Shown: positions 41,977 to 51,064, numbered from the stretch's first letter. The stretch: 64,000 nucleotides of DNA from JARRKC01 sp037388505 (GCA_037388505.1 JARRKC010000013.1:1-64000); one strand, 5' to 3'. A program made the numbers and translations. Notes: generated by a model from the sequence alone, not told the origin.

Positions 41977-42035
41977 TCGTGTCCATGGTTTCAGATTGTT
42001 GTCCATGTTTTGATATTTTGTTGTCCATTATTATC
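41977..42035 (+). repeat. Three GTCCAT direct repeats in an AT-rich tract
   Basis: GTCCAT at 41981, 42001 and 42023, each followed by a T-rich half (GGTTTCAGATT, GTTTTGATATT, TATTATC). Period 20-22 bp, near two helical turns. The tract sits between divergent fasciclin and SDR genes and is clearly more AT-rich than its surroundings, so either an operator array or a solitary transposon end. Confidence 0.6.
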
Positions 42036-42106
42036 TGGACACTGCGAATTCGGGCCCGTCCTTCTCAACCCCAATGCGGAGGACTCAGCGAGGAGGAGTC
42101 GCTAAA

Positions 42107-43558
42107 ATGACGAAACCGCGTATTCTTCTGACTGGAGCCAGCGGGTACGTGGGAGGCCGCCTCCGGCGGCGTTTTGAGCAACGGGGCGTACCGCTGCGAT
42201 GTCTGGCGCGAAAGCCTCTCTACCTGGAGACGCGAGTCGCCGAGACGACTGAGGTGGTGGCGGGGGACATACTCGACCGCGACTCTCTCAAACCATCACT
42301 CAACGGGATCGATGTCGCCTACTACCTGGTCCACGCCATGGGTGCCGCGGGTGACTTCGAAGAAAGAGACCGGCAGGGCGCCGAGAACTTCGCTTCCGTC
42401 GCCCGGAGCGCCGGTCTGCGTAAGATCATCTACCTTGGAGGCCTGGGCCGCGGCCCGAACCTCTCCGCGCACCTGCGGAGTCGACAAACCGTCGGGGACA
42501 TCCTGCGGAGTTCGGGCGTTCCGACGATCGAGTTGCGTGCATCGATCATCATCGGTTCCGGTAGTCTCTCCTTCGAGATGATTCGCTCATTGGTGGAGAG
42601 ACTCCCCATCATGATCACACCTCGGTGGGTTCGGATCGCTTCACAACCGATTGCGATCGATGACGTCCTGGACTACCTCGAGGAGGCGGCAGACTCGCGG
42701 TTTCATCAGTCTGAGACCTACGAAATCGGCGGTCCCGATCAAGTTTCTTACAGCGACGTGATGCGCGTATACGCGCGGCAGAAGGGATTGCGCAGGCTCA
42801 TCCTTCCAGTTCCCATGTTGACCCTCCGACTCTCCAGCCTCTGGCTCGGACTCGTAACGCCGATCTACGCCCGCATCGGGCGAAAGCTGGTCGACAGCGT
42901 GCGCAACGAGACCGTGGTCAGCGACGAACGAGCGCTGCGGGATTTCTCGGTTCGCCCACGGGGCATCGACGAGGCGATCCGGAGAGCCTTGACCAACGAA
43001 GACCAGACCCTCTCCGAAACTCGATGGTCGGATGCTTTGTCCTCACTGGGCGTCGTCTCGGGCTACGGGGGGCTCAGGTTCGGCAGTCGCCTGGTTGACT
43101 CCCGTTCGGTCACCGTTCGTGCTGCTCCCGAGGCCGCGTTTCGCCCCATCCGACGGATCGGAGGGGCCAGCGGTTGGTACTATGGCAACTGGCTCTGGGA
43201 GTTGCGCGGTTTTCTCGATCTTTTGGCGGGCGGACCCGGCATTCGCAGGGGCCGGCGGGATCCCGACCAACTGGAGGTCGGAGACGCACTCGATTTCTGG
43301 CGGGTGGAGGCCGTCGAAGCCAATCGCCTCCTGCGTCTGCAGGCTGAGATGCGGGTCCCTGGTCGTGCCTGGCTCCAATTCGAAGTGGAAGAGGCCGGCG
43401 AGGGCAGGAGTTCCATCCGCCAGACGGCCATCTTCGATCCGCTGGGACTGTCTGGACGTCTGTACTGGTACGCCGCCTTCCCGGCTCATCAGTTTGTCTT
43501 CCGAGGAATGCTCGCAGCGATAGCCCGACAGGCGACCGGGGAGAACCCGCCTCCCTGA
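42107..43558 (+). CDS. NAD(P)-binding SDR protein fused to DUF2867
   Basis: 483 residues from ATG 42107 (GGAGGAG upstream). Residues 1-300: extended/atypical SDR with ILLTGASGYVGGRL nucleotide-binding loop and NmrA/YwnB-like plan (VAYYLVHAMG, IIYLGGLG, ELRASIIIGSGS). Residues ~320-480: DUF2867 domain (GWYYGNWLWELRGFLDLLAGG; GDALDFWRVEA; LFxxLGLSGRLYWYAAFPAHQFVFRGML). Such fusions are widespread and uncharacterised; proposed as quinone- or lipid-related oxidoreductases. Confidence 0.87.
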   Translation: MTKPRILLTGASGYVGGRLRRRFEQRGVPLRCLARKPLYLETRVAETTEVVAGDILDRDSLKPSLNGIDVAYYLVHAMGAAGDFEERDRQGAENFASVARSAGLRKIIYLGGLGRGPNLSAHLRSRQTVGDILRSSGVPTIELRASIIIGSGSLSFEMIRSLVERLPIMITPRWVRIASQPIAIDDVLDYLEEAADSRFHQSETYEIGGPDQVSYSDVMRVYARQKGLRRLILPVPMLTLRLSSLWLGLVTPIYARIGRKLVDSVRNETVVSDERALRDFSVRPRGIDEAIRRALTNEDQTLSETRWSDALSSLGVVSGYGGLRFGSRLVDSRSVTVRAAPEAAFRPIRRIGGASGWYYGNWLWELRGFLDLLAGGPGIRRGRRDPDQLEVGDALDFWRVEAVEANRLLRLQAEMRVPGRAWLQFEVEEAGEGRSSIRQTAIFDPLGLSGRLYWYAAFPAHQFVFRGMLAAIARQATGENPPP

Positions 43559-43712
43559 CCGGCCGTCGCGTGGCACCACGGAGAGAGGACCCGCCGTCGC
43601 CCGCTCTTCGACGAGAAGCGCCGATACCAGCCCCTCATGACTGGCTTTGTGCGAAATTCCGGGAGAGAATGGGCCCCAGTTCGGGCACGAGGCCATGAAA
43701 GGGAGGATTTCA

Positions 43713-44474
43713 ATGAATCGGAGAGAATTCAGTCTGGCAGCGATCGCGACATCCGCGGCAGGAATATCGGGCAATGTGCTGGCTCAGGACGACAAGAGGC
43801 CGGCATTCTACGAATTGAGAACCTACGAGTTGCGCAGCGACCTGCCGGTCGCGAAATTCCGCACCTTTCTGGAGAAGAGCTACCTGCCCGTTGTCCGGCC
43901 TCTGGTCTCAGGCCCGATCGGCGTTTTCGAGGTGGTGACCGGACAGGACTCTCCGGCCGTCATTCTGCTGCTTCAGTATGATTCCCCCGACAAACTCCCC
44001 GCCAACTCCCAACTGGCGTCCAAGGCGGATCAGAGCTGGAAGGACTTCGTGTCCTCCGGCATGCCCTATGTGCGATACAGATCCGAGCTTCTTCGTGCGT
44101 TCGAAGGTCAACCCCGGATCGTGGTGCCGGCCGAGCGGCAGTCCGGACATCTTTTCGAATTGCGCACGTACGAATCCAAGAATGCCCTCAAGGCTGCCGC
44201 CAAGGTGGACATGTTCAACACCGAAGAGATGAAGATCTTTCGCGCTTGCGAGATGCCCACGGTCTTTTTCGGCGAAGCACTGATCGGCCAGAAACTGCCT
44301 CACCTCACCTACATGCTCGCCTTCGACGACATGGCGGCTCGTGAGACAGCCTGGGCCCGCTTCGGCTCCAATCCCGACTGGAATCGCATCAAGGACGATC
44401 CCCGCTGGGTCGACACTGTGTCGAGCATCCACGCGTCTTTCCTGCGACCGGCGTCTTTTTCGGAGATCCGATAG
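43713..44474 (+). CDS. Secreted NIPSNAP family protein
   Basis: 253 residues; ATG 43713 with GGGAGG. Signal of twin-Arg style (MNRREFSLAAIATSAAGISG) ending VLAQ. Two ferredoxin-like NIPSNAP repeats, each starting with FYELRTYELR / FELRTYESKN and containing a GxxxFGEALIG or GPIGVFEVVTG strand. In bacteria these appear in exported forms of unknown role, sometimes near oxidative enzymes. It stands alone. Confidence 0.87.
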   Translation: MNRREFSLAAIATSAAGISGNVLAQDDKRPAFYELRTYELRSDLPVAKFRTFLEKSYLPVVRPLVSGPIGVFEVVTGQDSPAVILLLQYDSPDKLPANSQLASKADQSWKDFVSSGMPYVRYRSELLRAFEGQPRIVVPAERQSGHLFELRTYESKNALKAAAKVDMFNTEEMKIFRACEMPTVFFGEALIGQKLPHLTYMLAFDDMAARETAWARFGSNPDWNRIKDDPRWVDTVSSIHASFLRPASFSEIR

Positions 44475-44502
44475 TCCGGTCTCGGAGGTCGGTCCAGACA
44501 GT

Positions 44503-44898
44503 TCAGTAAGTCATCAACCCGACGTCAGCGACACCAGCCCCCTTGGCGATGTCGATAATTCCGGCGATGGTGCCGAAAGCCAGGCCCTCATCCGCCCGGA
44601 CGAACAGGTTCTTACCCGAGCGTCGGCTGAAGATCTCAAACAGGCGCTGACCCAACGTAGCCAACCTGACCCGTTCTCCGTTGATCTCCATCCGGAAGTT
44701 CGCGTCGATGCTGAGAACAATGGCGGGCGGCGGCTGGACTGCCGACTTCTGCGGAGGATCGGGGATGCGCGCCTCCAGGTCGAACATCTCGAGCGGCTGC
44801 AGGACCATGAAGATGATCAGCAGGACGAGCAGGATATCGATGTAAGGAGTGATGTTGATGTCTGCCTTCTTGCGACCGGTCTTTCCTTTCCTTCTCAC
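44503..44898 (-). CDS. ExbD/TolR-family protein
   Basis: 131 residues from GTG 44898, chosen because GGAGGAGGG lies 5 nt before it; TTG 44919 is the alternative. One N-terminal membrane helix ITPYIDILLVLLIIFMVL with the conserved Asp of ExbD/TolR (I-DILLVLLIIF), then a periplasmic alpha-beta domain (VLSIDANFRMEINGERV). ExbD works with ExbB and TonB to power outer-membrane transport; no exbB or tonB is near, so it must use partners encoded elsewhere. Confidence 0.9.
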   Translation of the reverse strand: MRRKGKTGRKKADINITPYIDILLVLLIIFMVLQPLEMFDLEARIPDPPQKSAVQPPPAIVLSIDANFRMEINGERVRLATLGQRLFEIFSRRSGKNLFVRADEGLAFGTIAGIIDIAKGAGVADVGLMTY

Positions 44899-44989
44899 GG
44901 GTTCCCTCCTCCCATTCAAGGCTCTATGGTCTTAGAGCCCGCGCTTCCGGACAGGTTCCCGTGAGTGGGTAGGTCTGCCATCAGCGGGA

Positions 44990-45113
44990 GAACAGAGGAA
45001 TAGGACCTATAGAACAGAGGGGGATTGGGTTCTCGAATCCCTCCACAGCCTTCCGGCCGTCCCATTTGTCCTAATATGTCCTATTGGTCCTATTCGTCCT
45101 ATTTCCCAGGGCT
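44990..45113 (+). repeat. TAGGAC-type palindromic dispersed repeat, family C copy 2
   Basis: Left arm GGAATAGGACCTATAGAAC; right arm with TTGTCCTAATATGTCC, TATTGGTCC, TATTCGTCC, TATTTCCC: TGTCCTAT-type units about every 10 bp, inverted relative to the left arm. Same plan as 21084-21180. It fills the gap between the ExbD and next genes. Confidence 0.75.
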
Positions 45114-45124
45114 GTCCCCATTCC

Positions 45125-45988
45125 CTACCGAGCCCGAGACACCGGCAGTTCCCACATGGCATCGGCCGTCACGGCCAGTGAAACCAGCGCGATCCTGGCT
45201 TGGAAAGCGGTCTCGCCTCGCAGCGTTCCCTTGAGCGCGGTAGAGTCCAGCGGAGTCACCCAGGGCAGCTGATCCACGAACTTCACCAGTTGCCCTTTGG
45301 CGGGAAGGATCACCGCGGTTTCGGCGAGCGTGCCGCCATCCGGTCCCCGCAAGCTGAGATTGACCATGACCCTCTGATTCTCGAGGTTCGTCAACGCAAC
45401 CGCGTTTCTCACCGGACGGGCGTTGCGAGCCCCTGGATCCAGCGGAGCGACGAAGGAGGCGACGGCCGGACTGTGCTCCATGGCCGCGCCGCCGGTTGGC
45501 CCGGTGATGACGAGGCTCCCGGAAATCGGGCCGCTGGCGTGGACGACGGCGGACCCGACCTTGAGTGGGCCGGCGCCCGTGCCCGAAAGGATCAGCATCC
45601 CTCCGGGGACGATCTCAAACGGGAGTCCGTCCAGGGTGGATTCGTCGTTGAGCACCACGTCGACTGGGTCACCCTGGGCTCCCCAGACGCGAACGAGTCC
45701 CTTCACCGGATCCGTGTCACTCAGATTGATCAGAATCAACCGGCTGACGAAGCTGGCGGGAAGAGGGATGCCGACGGCCGAATCGGCGTTCGTCGTGGCG
45801 GGTATCTCTCCATCGGCGAAGAGAGCGAAGTGCAGGCTGTGGGCATACGCTTCGGCGGGATCGGTGGTGCCCGCTCTCCCGGCGGCGGCGCCCGCCCGAT
45901 CCTGAAACGCGCGCTGTGCCGAAATGGAACCGGCGCAGAGACTCACGATGACAAGCAGCCCCAGAACGAAGTGTTTTTTCATTTTCAT
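45125..45988 (-). CDS. Secreted protein of unknown function
   Basis: 287 residues with a signal peptide (MKMKKHFVLGLLVIVSLCAGSISAQ). The rest is rich in beta-strand pattern with two similar halves, each with a hydrophobic-strand pair ending in an NLS/NLE element (LILINLSDTDPVKGLVRVWG; AVALTNLENQRVMVNLSLRG), which suggests two Ig-like domains. I do not recognise the family; proteins of this style are common in Acidobacteria. Its end is 12 bp from the family C repeat. Confidence 0.75.
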   Translation of the reverse strand: MKMKKHFVLGLLVIVSLCAGSISAQRAFQDRAGAAAGRAGTTDPAEAYAHSLHFALFADGEIPATTNADSAVGIPLPASFVSRLILINLSDTDPVKGLVRVWGAQGDPVDVVLNDESTLDGLPFEIVPGGMLILSGTGAGPLKVGSAVVHASGPISGSLVITGPTGGAAMEHSPAVASFVAPLDPGARNARPVRNAVALTNLENQRVMVNLSLRGPDGGTLAETAVILPAKGQLVKFVDQLPWVTPLDSTALKGTLRGETAFQARIALVSLAVTADAMWELPVSRAR

Positions 45989-46244
45989 CCCTTGTGCGAC
46001 CTCCTCTCATGATTCATTGAGCTGAAGACGACAGACGGATGCGCAAGATGCGTACCACTCGCGGCCTCACCGCAATCATCGACTAACTTGTTCTATTCAA
46101 GCTACTTACGTAGAATGAAAGACTCGTTCCCCAGAGCTCGACGGGTCAATCCGGCCCGGCGCCCGGATCGATAGGACCCGTCGGTGACAGACGATCGGGA
46201 TACTCCGGGACTCATCCTGGGCCTTGACGACCAGACCTCGACCA

Positions 46245-46273
46245 TTGAAGCCCCTCGCGAATGCCTCTATGAT
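46245..46273 (+). promoter_or_regulatory. Promoter of the DUF1080 gene
   Basis: TTGAAG (46245-46250), 17-bp spacer, TATGAT (46268-46273), 40 bp before ATG 46314. The rest of the gap 45989-46244 has no gene; it includes one GATAGGACC that recalls family C. Confidence 0.55.
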
Positions 46274-46313
46274 CACGAAGGTCGTTCGACGACCGATCGA
46301 AAGGAATCGCGCC

Positions 46314-47267
46314 ATGAAACGGACCGCGCTCGGGATCTGTTCTCTGTTGATGGTTCTCATTTCCGCCTTTTCCGCGGCCCTTCTGGCGCAGGACGGGATG
46401 GAGGGCCGCTGGCTCCTGACGGAGAGGTCGGGTGATCAGTCCTACGCTTCCTGGCTGCGCGTCACTCACCAGCCCGGGGAAGACTGGAAGGCGCTCTACC
46501 TGCACCGGGGCGGGCATCCTCTTCCGTGCGACGTGCGCGTCGACGGAAATCGCATCGAAGTTCAGATCGTTCCCGAGTCAGGATCCACCGCCAACCCGAA
46601 CTCCCGGCGCCCGAAACTGACCGGCGTACTCGAGAACGGTCGACTCCAGGGCACCGGCACGGACGGAGGTGGCAGGACCTTCAGTTGGAAAGGAGATCGG
46701 GCTCCCGATCGCCTGGAAGGCCAGGGACGAAGCGTCACCTGGGGAGAGCCGATCCCGCTCTTCAATGGCCGGGATCTCGAAGGCTGGCGGACGGTTGAAC
46801 AGAGGGAAAGCAAGTGGAAGGTCGTCAACGGCCTCTTGGTCAACGAGTCCACCGGCGCCAACCTTCGAACGACCCGGGAATTCAGGGATTTCAAACTGCA
46901 CGTGGAGTTCAAGATCCCGCCGGAGAGCAACAGCGGGATTTACTTGCGCGGGCGCTACGAGACGCAGGTGGCCGATGACTTCGGCAAGGAACCCTACATC
47001 CGCATGGTCGGCGGCATCTACGGCCAGATCGCACCGCTCGTGAATGCCTGCAAGCCCGCCGGGGAATGGAACGTCCTCGATGCCACGCTCGTAGGTTACC
47101 GGGTCACGATTCTGCTGAACGGTCAGACGACGGTGGACGGCCAACTGATCGACGGCATCACCGGTGGAGCGCTCAGCGCCGACGAAAGGGCTCCGGGCCC
47201 GATCATGCTCCAGGGCGACCACGGCCAGGTCTCCTATCGCAACATCGTCCTCACCCCGGCAAAGTGA
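46314..47267 (+). CDS. Secreted DUF1080 (3-keto-disaccharide hydrolase-like) protein
   Basis: 317 residues from ATG 46314 (AAAGGAA upstream), signal peptide ending ALLAQD. Residues ~25-125 form a small beta domain of unknown type; residues ~130-317 are DUF1080 (PIPLFNGRDLEGW, NGLLVNES, KLHVEFKIPPESNSGIYLRGRYETQV, GPIMLQGDHGQVSYRNIVL). Family members fold like concanavalin; some hydrolyse 3-keto-disaccharides. Related to the C-terminal half of the gene at 27054. Confidence 0.88.
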   Translation: MKRTALGICSLLMVLISAFSAALLAQDGMEGRWLLTERSGDQSYASWLRVTHQPGEDWKALYLHRGGHPLPCDVRVDGNRIEVQIVPESGSTANPNSRRPKLTGVLENGRLQGTGTDGGGRTFSWKGDRAPDRLEGQGRSVTWGEPIPLFNGRDLEGWRTVEQRESKWKVVNGLLVNESTGANLRTTREFRDFKLHVEFKIPPESNSGIYLRGRYETQVADDFGKEPYIRMVGGIYGQIAPLVNACKPAGEWNVLDATLVGYRVTILLNGQTTVDGQLIDGITGGALSADERAPGPIMLQGDHGQVSYRNIVLTPAK

Positions 47268-47410
47268 CCGAATCCGCGCAAAGCGCATCCACGTCAGTGC
47301 ATGAACGAAGTGAGTGCCGCACGGATGCCCAATTGCCAGGGCCTGACCGTTCCCGGCAAAGCCCACCGTCCGTCGAATCGTCACGGTGCCACTCGTGCTC
47401 ATTTTGGGGA

Positions 47411-47465
47411 GACAAGTCAGGAAGTCGGCGACCGTGCAGGGGGTCGCTCACGTCGTTCGCGCACC
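47411..47465 (+). repeat. Dispersed repeat, family D copy 1
   Basis: GACAAGTCAGGAAGTCGGCG followed by ACCGTGC and a GGTCGC/GCGCACC end; matches 49441-49482, with an extra ~12 bp in the second half here. Both copies lie downstream of plus-strand genes. Confidence 0.6.
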
Positions 47466-47530
47466 GACGCTTCCCCGTGACCCGTCCACTGCCCGAAGCA
47501 CTGATGCCGCTGACGCTGGCGCTGCGGCGC

Positions 47531-48073
47531 TCACCAGGTCGGTGGCGGCGGCTCGTTGTGCTCCGTTCCCAGCCAGTCGATGCCGATGTCGACCCGCCGG
47601 CGCAGGATCAGCGCAAGCTGTGCTGCGTGATGCTGGGTGTGTCGCAGACTGTTGATCAGGAACTCCCCGACGTTCAGCTTGTACCACCAGAACCCGCAGC
47701 GCTCGCGGGCGCGCTGCTCGGTCAGCGCGGCGAAGACGCCCCTGCACTTTTCCGTGCAGTGATCGGCATACTCCAGCATCTGTTGTCTGCTGTAACACTC
47801 ATCGGGCGTGGTCACGATTCCCGCGTACTCTTTGTAGTCTCCCGGTAGGAAATGATAGTTGTCGACATGATAGTCCCGGGCTCGAAAGCTCTCCAAGTCA
47901 TCCGACAAGTAGAGATCGCAAAAGAACAGCGCATGATAGGCAATATGCCAAAAAGGCGTGCCGTCGGACCGATCGTCCCACAGTTCGTCGGGACAGGCGT
48001 CGATCGTGTTACGGAGCATCTCGATCGCCGTGACATATTGTCGACCCATGACTTCGTTCCAGAACGCCGACAT
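47531..48073 (-). CDS. DinB-like four-helix metalloprotein
   Basis: 180 residues from ATG 48073 (AAGGGGGC upstream); the frame is open to 48433 but that stretch is leader. DinB/YfiT fold: four helices with metal-ligand His in WHIAYHALFF and LRHTQHHAAQL, the third ligand cluster of this superfamily. Members are thiol transferases or metal-dependent enzymes acting with mycothiol, bacillithiol or glutathione. The C-terminal LILRRRVDIGIDWLG also fits. Divergent from the TlpA-DUF3738 gene. Confidence 0.86.
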   Translation of the reverse strand: MSAFWNEVMGRQYVTAIEMLRNTIDACPDELWDDRSDGTPFWHIAYHALFFCDLYLSDDLESFRARDYHVDNYHFLPGDYKEYAGIVTTPDECYSRQQMLEYADHCTEKCRGVFAALTEQRARERCGFWWYKLNVGEFLINSLRHTQHHAAQLALILRRRVDIGIDWLGTEHNEPPPPTW

Positions 48074-48260
48074 ATCTGCCCCCTTCCCTCTGTTCCGGAT
48101 CAATGAAGACTGATGCCTACTCTGGCAGCTTTGACAAGTCCGCACAAGTCTCGTTCCGAACAGCGAAGACGAGGCATATGGAAGCGTTCGGAGGAAAATC
48201 CTACACCGCTTATATTCAAGTGCAGACAGGGACCTGCCTTCGTAGTAACGTCTCAGGATT

Positions 48261-49415
48261 ATGATCCTCCTCCGAGTACTCGTCTGCCTGGGGTTTCTCC
48301 TCTCTCCTTCTCTGACCGCAAACAACGAACTACCGCCGCTGAAAGTCACGGCCTGGCTCCAGGCGCCGTCAGGCTTCAGCGGAGAGTGGAGCACACTGCG
48401 CGGCAAGGTCGTCGTCGTGGAGTTCTGGGCCACCTGGTGCTCCCCCTGCGTTTCCGCCCTGCCTCACTTGAACCAGTTGGCCGAGGAGTTTCAGAACGAA
48501 GATGTCCTGTTTCTCGCGATATCCGAAGACGACCCGAAACGTCTGGAGGGATTTCTGGCGGGTCAATCCGTTCGTGCCATTATCGGAATCGATGCCGACC
48601 GCAAGACCTGGAAGGCCTTCGATGTCCCGTCGATCCCGCATACCGTCATCATCGACGCGAAGGGACGGCTGATCGGTGCGACAACACCGGAGCAGCTTTC
48701 AGCGGAACGCCTCCGGAGGGTCCTCGCCGGGGAAACCGCAAAGTTTCCGCCGAAGGAGGGAATACGCTGTGATCTCCAGTGGGACGAGGATTCCATCGAG
48801 TGGCAAGATGGTGTTCGACCGACGACCTACGCGATCATCAAGCCGATCAAAACCACCATGGGTGGCTATCTGCCTCAACCGGGCCACCTGACCGCGGATG
48901 GAGTCCCTCTCAGGACTCTCGTTCAGATCGCGTATCAGACCGATCCCTTCCACATCGAATGGAACCTGCCCAGGGACGACCGGACCTACCGGGCTGCCTT
49001 TCGCGTTCCGTCAGGGCGGGAGCAGCGGCTCTTCCCCCTCATTCGGCAGACACTCGCGGATGCCTTCGGCTTCCGCGCACGCTGGGAGGAACGCCTGCAC
49101 GAGGTTCGTGTGTTGCGTCGCATCGAAGGAGGTTCGATCGTGCCCGAGTCCCGGGCCGATGAGGATCTGGTCCAGGTGATGAAAGGTCGGATTACTTTAC
49201 GCCGCCAACCTGTCAGCAGGCTCTGCCAGATTCTCACGCAGCATGGATTGGGGGCTATCGTCATCGACGAGACGGGAATGAACGGACTCTACGATTTCGA
49301 TCTTCCCTACCAGCCGGGCCAACCCGAAGTGACGCTTGGGGCCCTCAATGAAGTTGGTCTCGAGGCGGTCGATGCTCGCCGCACGATTCGCATCCTCGTG
49401 GTCGATCGGCAGTAG
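48261..49415 (+). CDS. Thioredoxin-like (TlpA) protein fused to DUF3738/TIGR03435 domain
   Basis: 384 residues, signal peptide to about residue 20. Residues 30-155: thioredoxin fold of TlpA/ResA type with active site WCSPC and cis-Pro in SIPHTVIID. Residues ~165-384: DUF3738-like domain (GGYLPQPGHLTADGVPLRTLVQIAY; VIDETGMNGLYDFDL), the 'soli' TIGR03435 domain common in Acidobacteria. In BlaR1-type proteins of that phylum this domain is often a sensor part. A periplasmic redox partner with a ligand-binding module is the likely role. No SD is obvious before ATG 48261. Confidence 0.85.
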   Translation: MILLRVLVCLGFLLSPSLTANNELPPLKVTAWLQAPSGFSGEWSTLRGKVVVVEFWATWCSPCVSALPHLNQLAEEFQNEDVLFLAISEDDPKRLEGFLAGQSVRAIIGIDADRKTWKAFDVPSIPHTVIIDAKGRLIGATTPEQLSAERLRRVLAGETAKFPPKEGIRCDLQWDEDSIEWQDGVRPTTYAIIKPIKTTMGGYLPQPGHLTADGVPLRTLVQIAYQTDPFHIEWNLPRDDRTYRAAFRVPSGREQRLFPLIRQTLADAFGFRARWEERLHEVRVLRRIEGGSIVPESRADEDLVQVMKGRITLRRQPVSRLCQILTQHGLGAIVIDETGMNGLYDFDLPYQPGQPEVTLGALNEVGLEAVDARRTIRILVVDRQ

Positions 49416-49440
49416 GAAGATGTCCGCCACAGACCGGGAC

Positions 49441-49482
49441 GACAGGTCAGGAAGTCGGCGACAGTGCGAGGGCTCGCGCACC
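49441..49482 (+). repeat. Dispersed repeat, family D copy 2
   Basis: GACAGGTCAGGAAGTCGGCG followed by ACAGTGCGAGGG and GCGCACC. Differs from copy 1 at two of the first 28 bases. Lies 25 bp after the TlpA-DUF3738 stop. Confidence 0.6.
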
Positions 49483-49584
49483 GAAGGTGCACGGACAACG
49501 GAACGCGCAATTTGCGGATCTGTGGATGAACGGACCCCTTGGGCGGCTCGACGCAAGCCTGCCCGGAGAATCGTTCTCGAAAGG

Positions 49585-50526
49585 TCATGTACTGAGTTCC
49601 AACTGTGCGCTGACACAGCTCTCGACCATGCCGAGAGAGTGATTGACGCGCTCCGGGCGCCCCCAGTCGCTCCACAGGATCCCTGTCAGCGGCATGACCA
49701 GGCAGTGCCGGGCGGCCCGATTCAGGAGTGCATAAGAGAGGTTCGTCCTGGGCAGGAGGGCATAGAGATTCAAGAGAGCCTGGCATTGGTAGGCGGCGGA
49801 GCAACCCGAAAGAAACGGCAGTTGTTTCACGAACAACTCGAACAATCGGTGGACTTCGGGCATATAGACGCTCGCCAGCGACCACAGTTTTCGGATCCGA
49901 CAACTGATGATGAGCGTGTTCCAGAGGCAGTGTCGAGCATAGAGCAGCTCTGCCATCTCCTGGGTGGGTTTCTCGCAGAAGGTCAGGACCTTTCGGGGGA
50001 CATCCTCGACGAGCTCACTCCATCCATCCAGCGGTTCCCCGGGCTGAATCCAGCCATAATCGCTCTCCGGCCGGTTGGGTTGTGCTCCCAAGAGGACCAG
50101 ATAGTCGGGATTCGCCCTGACGATTTCCGCGGCGCGTCTCATCTGGAGGTTGAACAAGTCATCCGGCGAGATGAAATGATCAGCTGGGAACACGTGAATC
50201 AGGGCGTCCGGATCCCGGGCGAGGATGTGCGCTGCCGGGAGAAGAAGCCCCGGACCCGTGTCACGGGACACGGGTTGTTCGAGGATCGTTCCCGGGAGCC
50301 GGTCGGGACCCAGGAAAACGCGATGACGTTTCCGGATGACGGTAACGACGTGTTCGGGCTCGACCAGCTGGCAAGCGCGATCAATCGTGTGCTCGAGCAT
50401 GGTCCGGTTTCCGTAGAACTTGCAGTACTGCTTGGGATAGGGATGCCCGAATTGGTCGCGGATCCAATGGCGCATCCTCTTTCCCTCACCTCCAGCCAAC
50501 ACGATCGCCCAGTCCGACATCGTCAT
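49585..50526 (-). CDS. NTP-sugar nucleotidyltransferase (mannose-1-phosphate guanylyltransferase-like)
   Basis: 313 residues; AAGGAG SD before ATG 50526. Nucleotidyltransferase fold with signature LAGGEGKRM, PKQYCKFYGNRTMLEHTIDR and Mg-ligand region VFPADHFI (FxxDH). The length matches the catalytic domain alone, without the isomerase-type C-terminal part of ManC. It would convert sugar-1-phosphate and NTP (probably GTP and mannose-1-P) to an NDP-sugar. No glycan cluster is nearby. Confidence 0.85.
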   Translation of the reverse strand: MTMSDWAIVLAGGEGKRMRHWIRDQFGHPYPKQYCKFYGNRTMLEHTIDRACQLVEPEHVVTVIRKRHRVFLGPDRLPGTILEQPVSRDTGPGLLLPAAHILARDPDALIHVFPADHFISPDDLFNLQMRRAAEIVRANPDYLVLLGAQPNRPESDYGWIQPGEPLDGWSELVEDVPRKVLTFCEKPTQEMAELLYARHCLWNTLIISCRIRKLWSLASVYMPEVHRLFELFVKQLPFLSGCSAAYQCQALLNLYALLPRTNLSYALLNRAARHCLVMPLTGILWSDWGRPERVNHSLGMVESCVSAQLELST

Positions 50527-51064
50527 TTCTCCTTGATCTTTGAAACCCGGAGCAGGTGGATTCGCTCGGTCGAGCTTCGATTCACCGAACCCGTTATCGA
50601 ATAGTGAAAGGAGAGACTCCCTGTGACAATCGGGAGAGCTGGCACTACGACATAGGGAAATCCAGTAGATTTTCGCGTCGGCGGTTGAGCCGTACCAAAT
50701 TCGATCTTCCGATGAGAATCGGAAGGACCATGATTCAGGGCAACGGAAGAGCGCTGCTCAGTGGCTCCAGATTCGATTGATCATTGTGCGGAGAATCACC
50801 TATCAATGACGGCTTTTCTACATTCCATCGCTCCATGGGGCCCCCAGATTGCCGCGCTCCTCTCCAGCGCGGATTTCGGGGACTCTGGAGGGAGGACCGA
50901 GACGTCCCACGTCTTCAGGAGCTGAACGTTACGAATCCCTTCACCGACTCAACCGGCGCCCTGAGGGGGGCGCACGTCTTCGCGCATTCGAGTAGAGGCT
51001 CCTGGGTGCATCGGGAATGACATGACCTGCGGTCGCAGCTGAGACATCCTTCGACAGTTTCTTA
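50527..51064. other. Gene-poor interval
   Basis: 538 bp between the nucleotidyltransferase and padR. Short open frames exist but show no family, SD or composition support. I see nothing else except the padR promoter at its end. Confidence 0.6.

Noticed and set aside
45030..45060. tRNA-like GGTTCTCGAATCC segment
   Set aside because: No acceptor stem or anticodon arm can be formed around it; it is the centre of repeat family C.
50556..51020. Two small plus-strand open frames (74 and 78 codons)
   Set aside because: No family, no SD, Arg/Ser-rich composition typical of non-coding GC-rich DNA.
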